Assembly: GCA_016937915.1 (NCBI GenBank)
Contig: JAFGVR010000075.1
Coordinates: forward strand, 1 to 9,027
Reading direction: 5' to 3'
Source of the DNA: Campylobacterales bacterium
GTDB lineage: Bacteria; Campylobacterota; Campylobacteria; Campylobacterales; Sulfurimonadaceae
Length of the DNA: 9,027 nucleotides
Of this stretch, positions 6,139 to 9,027 are shown in pieces. The notes under the pieces were generated by a model. The model had not been told where the DNA came from, ran no database searches, and worked only from the letters and a program-made list of their open reading frames with translations. Numbering within the stretch: position 1 is the first letter of the stretch; every line of letters begins with the position of its first letter. A program made the translations under genes and the position numbers.

Positions 6139-7052
6139 GATTTTATATTCTCTATTACAGATGCAATTAGCTTCTCCCTAGCCTCTTTTGATGTCCAAGC
6201 TATGTGTGGAGTGATATAGATATTTTCTTTATTTTTTACATCTAAAAGTGGGTGATTTTTCATCATAGGTTCTTTAGTTAAAACATCAAGTCCAAAAGAG
6301 AGGTCTCTCTCATCTACTATTTTTGCGACATCGTACTCATTTATAATCCCACCACGACCAAGATTTAAAATCACACAACCATCTTTACATCTTGATAACT
6401 TTTCATAATCCAATAAATTGTTTGTTTGTTCATTTAAAGGTGCATGTATAGAGATAATATCACATATATTGAGCATCTCATCAAGTTCAACTCTTTTATA
6501 CTGATTATTTTGATTTTTACCACTTGTAGAAAAATAACAAACATCTGCACCAAATACAGTAGCTACTTTTGCTACCCCTAGCCCTATAGTGCCTAATCCT
6601 ATAATCCCCCATTTTTTATTTTTTATCTCAAAAAATGGTTTTGATACATCTGTGAATATAGGTGAATTAGAGTAACTACCATCTTTTACCACTTCATCAT
6701 AATATCTAGAGTGTCCAATAAGATAAAACAGCATACTAAAAGTGTGTTGGATAACTGAATCTGTTGAATAACCAGCTACATTTTTCACCATTATCCCAAG
6801 CTCTTTTGCACTATCTAAATCAATATTATTCATCCCTGTAGCAGCTACACAGATAAGTTTTAGATTATCACACTGTTGCATAAATTCTTTTGTTATAACA
6901 ACTTTGTTAGTAACAATAACAACAGCATCTTGTATCCTAGCTAGTGTTTCATCACTGGTTGTTGTTTGATAAACAACAACATCACCAAATTCACTAAATC
7001 CATCAAGAGATGTATCTCCAAATGTCAATGCATCTAAAATTACTATTTTCAT
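6129..7052 (-). CDS. D-2-hydroxyacid dehydrogenase (hydroxypyruvate/glycerate dehydrogenase type)
   Basis: This cytoplasmic oxidoreductase of 307 residues interconverts a 2-oxoacid and a D-2-hydroxyacid using NAD(P)H. The substrate loop ATGMNNID (71-78), the nucleotide-binding GLGTIG (152-157) and the catalytic triad are all present: Arg233 in NLGRGG, Glu261 in DVLTKEPM and His283 in TPHIAW. The length is typical of the family. The end of the second Rossmann strand reads CYFSTSG, without the acidic residue that usually selects NAD, so NADP(H) use is possible. Reduction of hydroxypyruvate or glyoxylate is the likeliest role, but substrate cannot be read from the sequence. The ATG at 7052 has a GTGGGAT stretch upstream. 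It follows the chemoreceptor gene by 31 bases and overlaps the likely yqaA start, so it appears cotranscribed with both. Confidence 0.92.
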   Translation of the reverse strand: MKIVILDALTFGDTSLDGFSEFGDVVVYQTTTSDETLARIQDAVVIVTNKVVITKEFMQQCDNLKLICVAATGMNNIDLDSAKELGIMVKNVAGYSTDSVIQHTFSMLFYLIGHSRYYDEVVKDGSYSNSPIFTDVSKPFFEIKNKKWGIIGLGTIGLGVAKVATVFGADVCYFSTSGKNQNNQYKRVELDEMLNICDIISIHAPLNEQTNNLLDYEKLSRCKDGCVILNLGRGGIINEYDVAKIVDERDLSFGLDVLTKEPMMKNHPLLDVKNKENIYITPHIAWTSKEAREKLIASVIENIKSLD

Positions 7053-7083
7053 ATATTTATCCCACTAATTGTTTTATAAAAAT

Positions 7084-8403
7084 TTAAGAGAGTACCTCTT
7101 TCATATTTATGTTAGAACCCACTTCATAAGCTAAATTGTCAAGTAGTTCAAATAATTTATTTGAATGCTCCTCTGCTTGTTTGAAGTTTTTTATCATTAT
7201 ATCTTTTGTCTCTTGTTTATGGATGCATACACCGCTAATTGCACATTCTAAACTTTCATTTATCAAAGTATGAAAAGCTTCATGTTCAGCCTCTATCTTT
7301 TTATATATTGGGTTTTTACCAAATAGTTTTGCACCCTGAGAGTAGTACCAACTCCCAAAGTTACAACTTTTATGATCCTCTTTAAACTCTTTTGATACCG
7401 TACCATTCACAACAGCAGAATAAGCCTTTGACTTAAATAATATATGTTGAATCTTATACACAGATAAAAATAAAGCAAAACTACTTTGATTTGCAGTAGA
7501 ACTGGTTGAGAAAAGATCTTTTTTAAATATACTCATAGTATCTGCAAACTTATCCATAGTATCATTTGTCATTGTTGCTATAGAGTTCATATTATCCGCA
7601 TTTTCACTTATAGAGTTTGATTGTTGTTGAAGATTTTGGATAGTCATACTTATCTCTTGTGTAGCTTTTTGTGTTCTCTCTGCAAGCTTACGCACTTCAT
7701 CAGCAACAACAGCAAATCCACGACCATGTTCCCCTGCCCTTGCTGCTTCTATAGCTGCATTTAAAGCAAGTAAATTTGTTTGATCTGCTATATCTTTTAT
7801 AAGATTTACAACTGTTGATATCTCATTTACATTATTATCAAGATGCGATATAGATTCTGTTGTATTTATAATTAACTCACTGAGTGAAGATATCTGTTGA
7901 TTTGTAATTTGAACTGCATCATAAGTTTCATTTGCAGAAAATGATGCTTCTGATGTTTTAGAGGTTACAAGATTAAAAGCTTCTTCAGTTTTATTTATAT
8001 CTTTCATTATCACCTCCATATTACCAGCCATACCATTATTTAGCTGATTAAATGATGTTGATAGTTCCCCCATTGTTTGATATCTTCTATTTGATTTCAT
8101 AGCTGAGATAGCTTTTTGGATAGCATTTGCAGTCTCGCCAAATTCACCATAAAGCCCTTCTGGAAACATACTTCTATGCATCTGTCCATCACTGATAGCT
8201 TCTATGGTGTATTTAGTTTCTCTTAATATAACCTCCATCTGATCTAGTGTTGTATTTATATCCCATGCCATCTTCTCCATAGGTGATTCATTTCTATACA
8301 GAACAACTCTAGATGAAAGTTTACCGTTTTTAACATCTTTTAAAACATCTCTTATCTTTTGTACCAATGCCTCATCTGCATCTGCTTTTTTACTAAAAAA
8401 CAT
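7084..8403 (-). CDS. Soluble methyl-accepting chemotaxis protein with tandem HAMP-like segments and C-terminal CZB domain
   Basis: The 439-residue receptor has no membrane segment or signal peptide. Residues about 12-60 and 64-102 look like two HAMP-like units (each with a Gly-containing helix start such as [10 protein letters not shown] and [10 protein letters not shown]). A long coiled coil follows, with the conserved receptor tip at about 205-248 ([20 protein letters not shown] and [15 protein letters not shown]) that contacts CheA and CheW. The C-terminus is a chemoreceptor zinc-binding domain: His320 in HILF, Cys347 in CNFGSW, His374 and His378 in HEAFH. The spacings (23 and 21 residues) fit the published Hxx[WFYL]-Cx[LFMVI]Gx[WFLVI]-HxxxH pattern. 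Helicobacter TlpD has the same soluble plus CZB layout. The ATG overlaps the PAS gene stop (TAATG), so the two products are probably made together and may form one receptor. There is no CheR-tethering tail. Confidence 0.95.
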   Translation of the reverse strand: MFFSKKADADEALVQKIRDVLKDVKNGKLSSRVVLYRNESPMEKMAWDINTTLDQMEVILRETKYTIEAISDGQMHRSMFPEGLYGEFGETANAIQKAISAMKSNRRYQTMGELSTSFNQLNNGMAGNMEVIMKDINKTEEAFNLVTSKTSEASFSANETYDAVQITNQQISSLSELIINTTESISHLDNNVNEISTVVNLIKDIADQTNLLALNAAIEAARAGEHGRGFAVVADEVRKLAERTQKATQEISMTIQNLQQQSNSISENADNMNSIATMTNDTMDKFADTMSIFKKDLFSTSSTANQSSFALFLSVYKIQHILFKSKAYSAVVNGTVSKEFKEDHKSCNFGSWYYSQGAKLFGKNPIYKKIEAEHEAFHTLINESLECAISGVCIHKQETKDIMIKNFKQAEEHSNKLFELLDNLAYEVGSNINMKEVLS

Positions 8404-8417
8404 TATATTCTCGCTCC
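8403..8417 (-). promoter_or_regulatory. TAATG stop-start overlap with internal GGAG site
   Basis: The PAS gene stop TAA and the chemoreceptor ATG share one base (TAATG). The GGAG site lies inside the PAS coding sequence, ten bases before the ATG (AAAAGGAGCGAG). This layout favours translational coupling and similar output of the two proteins. Confidence 0.7.
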
Positions 8418-8954
8418 TTTTTGAAGGTTTATCACAAATTCATCATAACTTATATGATGTTCGTCCAAAAGATTATTTAGTATCTTTTGAGATGCAGCTA
8501 TACCACCCAAACGCTCTGCATCTACTAAAGTTTTATATATAGGGATTATCTGCTCTATAGCTGATTCAGACGGTTTTCTTCTAACAGATGTATAACTGAG
8601 TATCTCTCCACTTTTAGGATCTATATCTGCAGTTATATATGTAAATACCCAATAATAACCACCATCAGCACAAAGATTTTTTACAAAACCAAAAAACTCT
8701 TTTTTATTTTGTATAAGTTCCCAAGCTAGTTTAAAAGCAACTTTAGGCATATCTGGATGTCTTATAACATTATGGTTTGAACCAATAAGATCAGATGCAG
8801 AGTACCCAGCCATACTTGCAAATATCTGGTTACAATAAATTATTTTACCTTTTGTATCTGTTTTAGAAACTATAAAATCATCCTTACTTAATTTTTTTTC
8901 ATTATTATTTGGATTTTTTGGAGCATCTGCTTTTGATAGAGATTTATAAGCCAT
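8403..8954 (-). CDS. Aer/CetB-type PAS domain protein (energy or redox taxis sensor)
   Basis: The 183-residue soluble protein has a low-complexity polar N-terminus (about 1-25), a PAS domain (about 26-128) and a C-terminal helical tail ending in a [10 protein letters not shown] segment. The PAS domain carries the Aer/CetB signature: [29 protein letters not shown] (61-70) and [15 protein letters not shown]. Arg65, His66 and Asp68 align with the FAD-binding Arg57, His58 and Asp60 of E. coli Aer, so FAD binding and redox sensing are likely; Phe87 replaces Aer Trp79. It has no membrane or signalling domain and must act through a partner, most simply the chemoreceptor encoded next, as CetB does with CetA in Campylobacter. 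The ATG at 8954 has AAGG eight bases upstream. It is the first gene of its operon. Confidence 0.93.
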   Translation of the reverse strand: MAYKSLSKADAPKNPNNNEKKLSKDDFIVSKTDTKGKIIYCNQIFASMAGYSASDLIGSNHNVIRHPDMPKVAFKLAWELIQNKKEFFGFVKNLCADGGYYWVFTYITADIDPKSGEILSYTSVRRKPSESAIEQIIPIYKTLVDAERLGGIAASQKILNNLLDEHHISYDEFVINLQKGARI

Positions 8955-8993
8955 ATATATAACCTTTTTTTAATTTTATAAAAAATAACTAAG

Positions 8994-9002
8994 ATTCTAA
9001 CA
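8994..9002 (-). promoter_or_regulatory. Candidate extended -10 promoter (TGTTAGAAT) for the PAS-chemoreceptor operon
   Basis: The minus strand reads TGTTAGAAT: an extended TGn followed by TAGAAT, one mismatch to TATAAT. It predicts a transcript start near 8987 and a leader of about 33 bases before the PAS gene ATG. No clear -35 box is seen upstream, only A/T-rich sequence up to the window edge. The upstream gene is not in the window, so read-through from it cannot be excluded. Confidence 0.5.
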
Positions 9003-9027
9003 TAATAAATTACAAATATAACTCTTG

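Overview
The window is AT-rich chromosomal DNA that fits a free-living Campylobacterota (Epsilonproteobacteria) of the Sulfurimonas/Arcobacter type. This rests on codon use, short gaps between same-strand genes, many signalling genes, a PAS plus soluble chemoreceptor pair resembling Campylobacter CetB/CetA, a chemoreceptor zinc-binding (CZB) domain, and a histidine kinase with the AHQWRQPL H-box common in this phylum. The placement is inferred from recognised protein types, not from a marker gene. I see no tRNA, rRNA, CRISPR array, insertion sequence or phage gene.

Every supported gene is on the minus strand, so the window reads right to left as two transcription units. Unit A (about 9000 to 5740) starts from a likely sigma70 promoter near 8994-9002. 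It encodes a PAS protein of the Aer/CetB type, a membrane-free chemoreceptor with tandem HAMP-like segments and a C-terminal CZB domain (joined to the PAS gene by a TAATG overlap), a D-2-hydroxyacid dehydrogenase, and a YqaA-type membrane protein. The first two genes probably form a split energy or redox taxis receptor. The last two have no obvious link to taxis.

Unit B (about 5590 to the left edge) starts from a TATAAT box at 5584-5589. It encodes a DHH-family phosphoesterase, an SsuA/NMT1-like substrate-binding lipoprotein, a hybrid-looking sensor histidine kinase with its own periplasmic SBP_bac_3 domain, a YeiH-family exporter, an unrecognised 155-residue protein, and the N-terminus of a small membrane protein cut by the window edge. 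A second promoter or operator-like inverted repeat precedes yeiH.

The most unusual arrangement is in unit B. The binding lipoprotein and the kinase lie in the same reading frame, separated by a single TAG, with a TTG start immediately after it. No ABC permease, ATPase or response regulator is nearby. With yeiH next to them, this suggests a two-receptor sensing module, possibly for a sulfur compound; that role is inference. Several genes here need non-ATG starts (TTG, GTG, perhaps ATT), and start positions were chosen from Shine-Dalgarno sites and signal-peptide logic.
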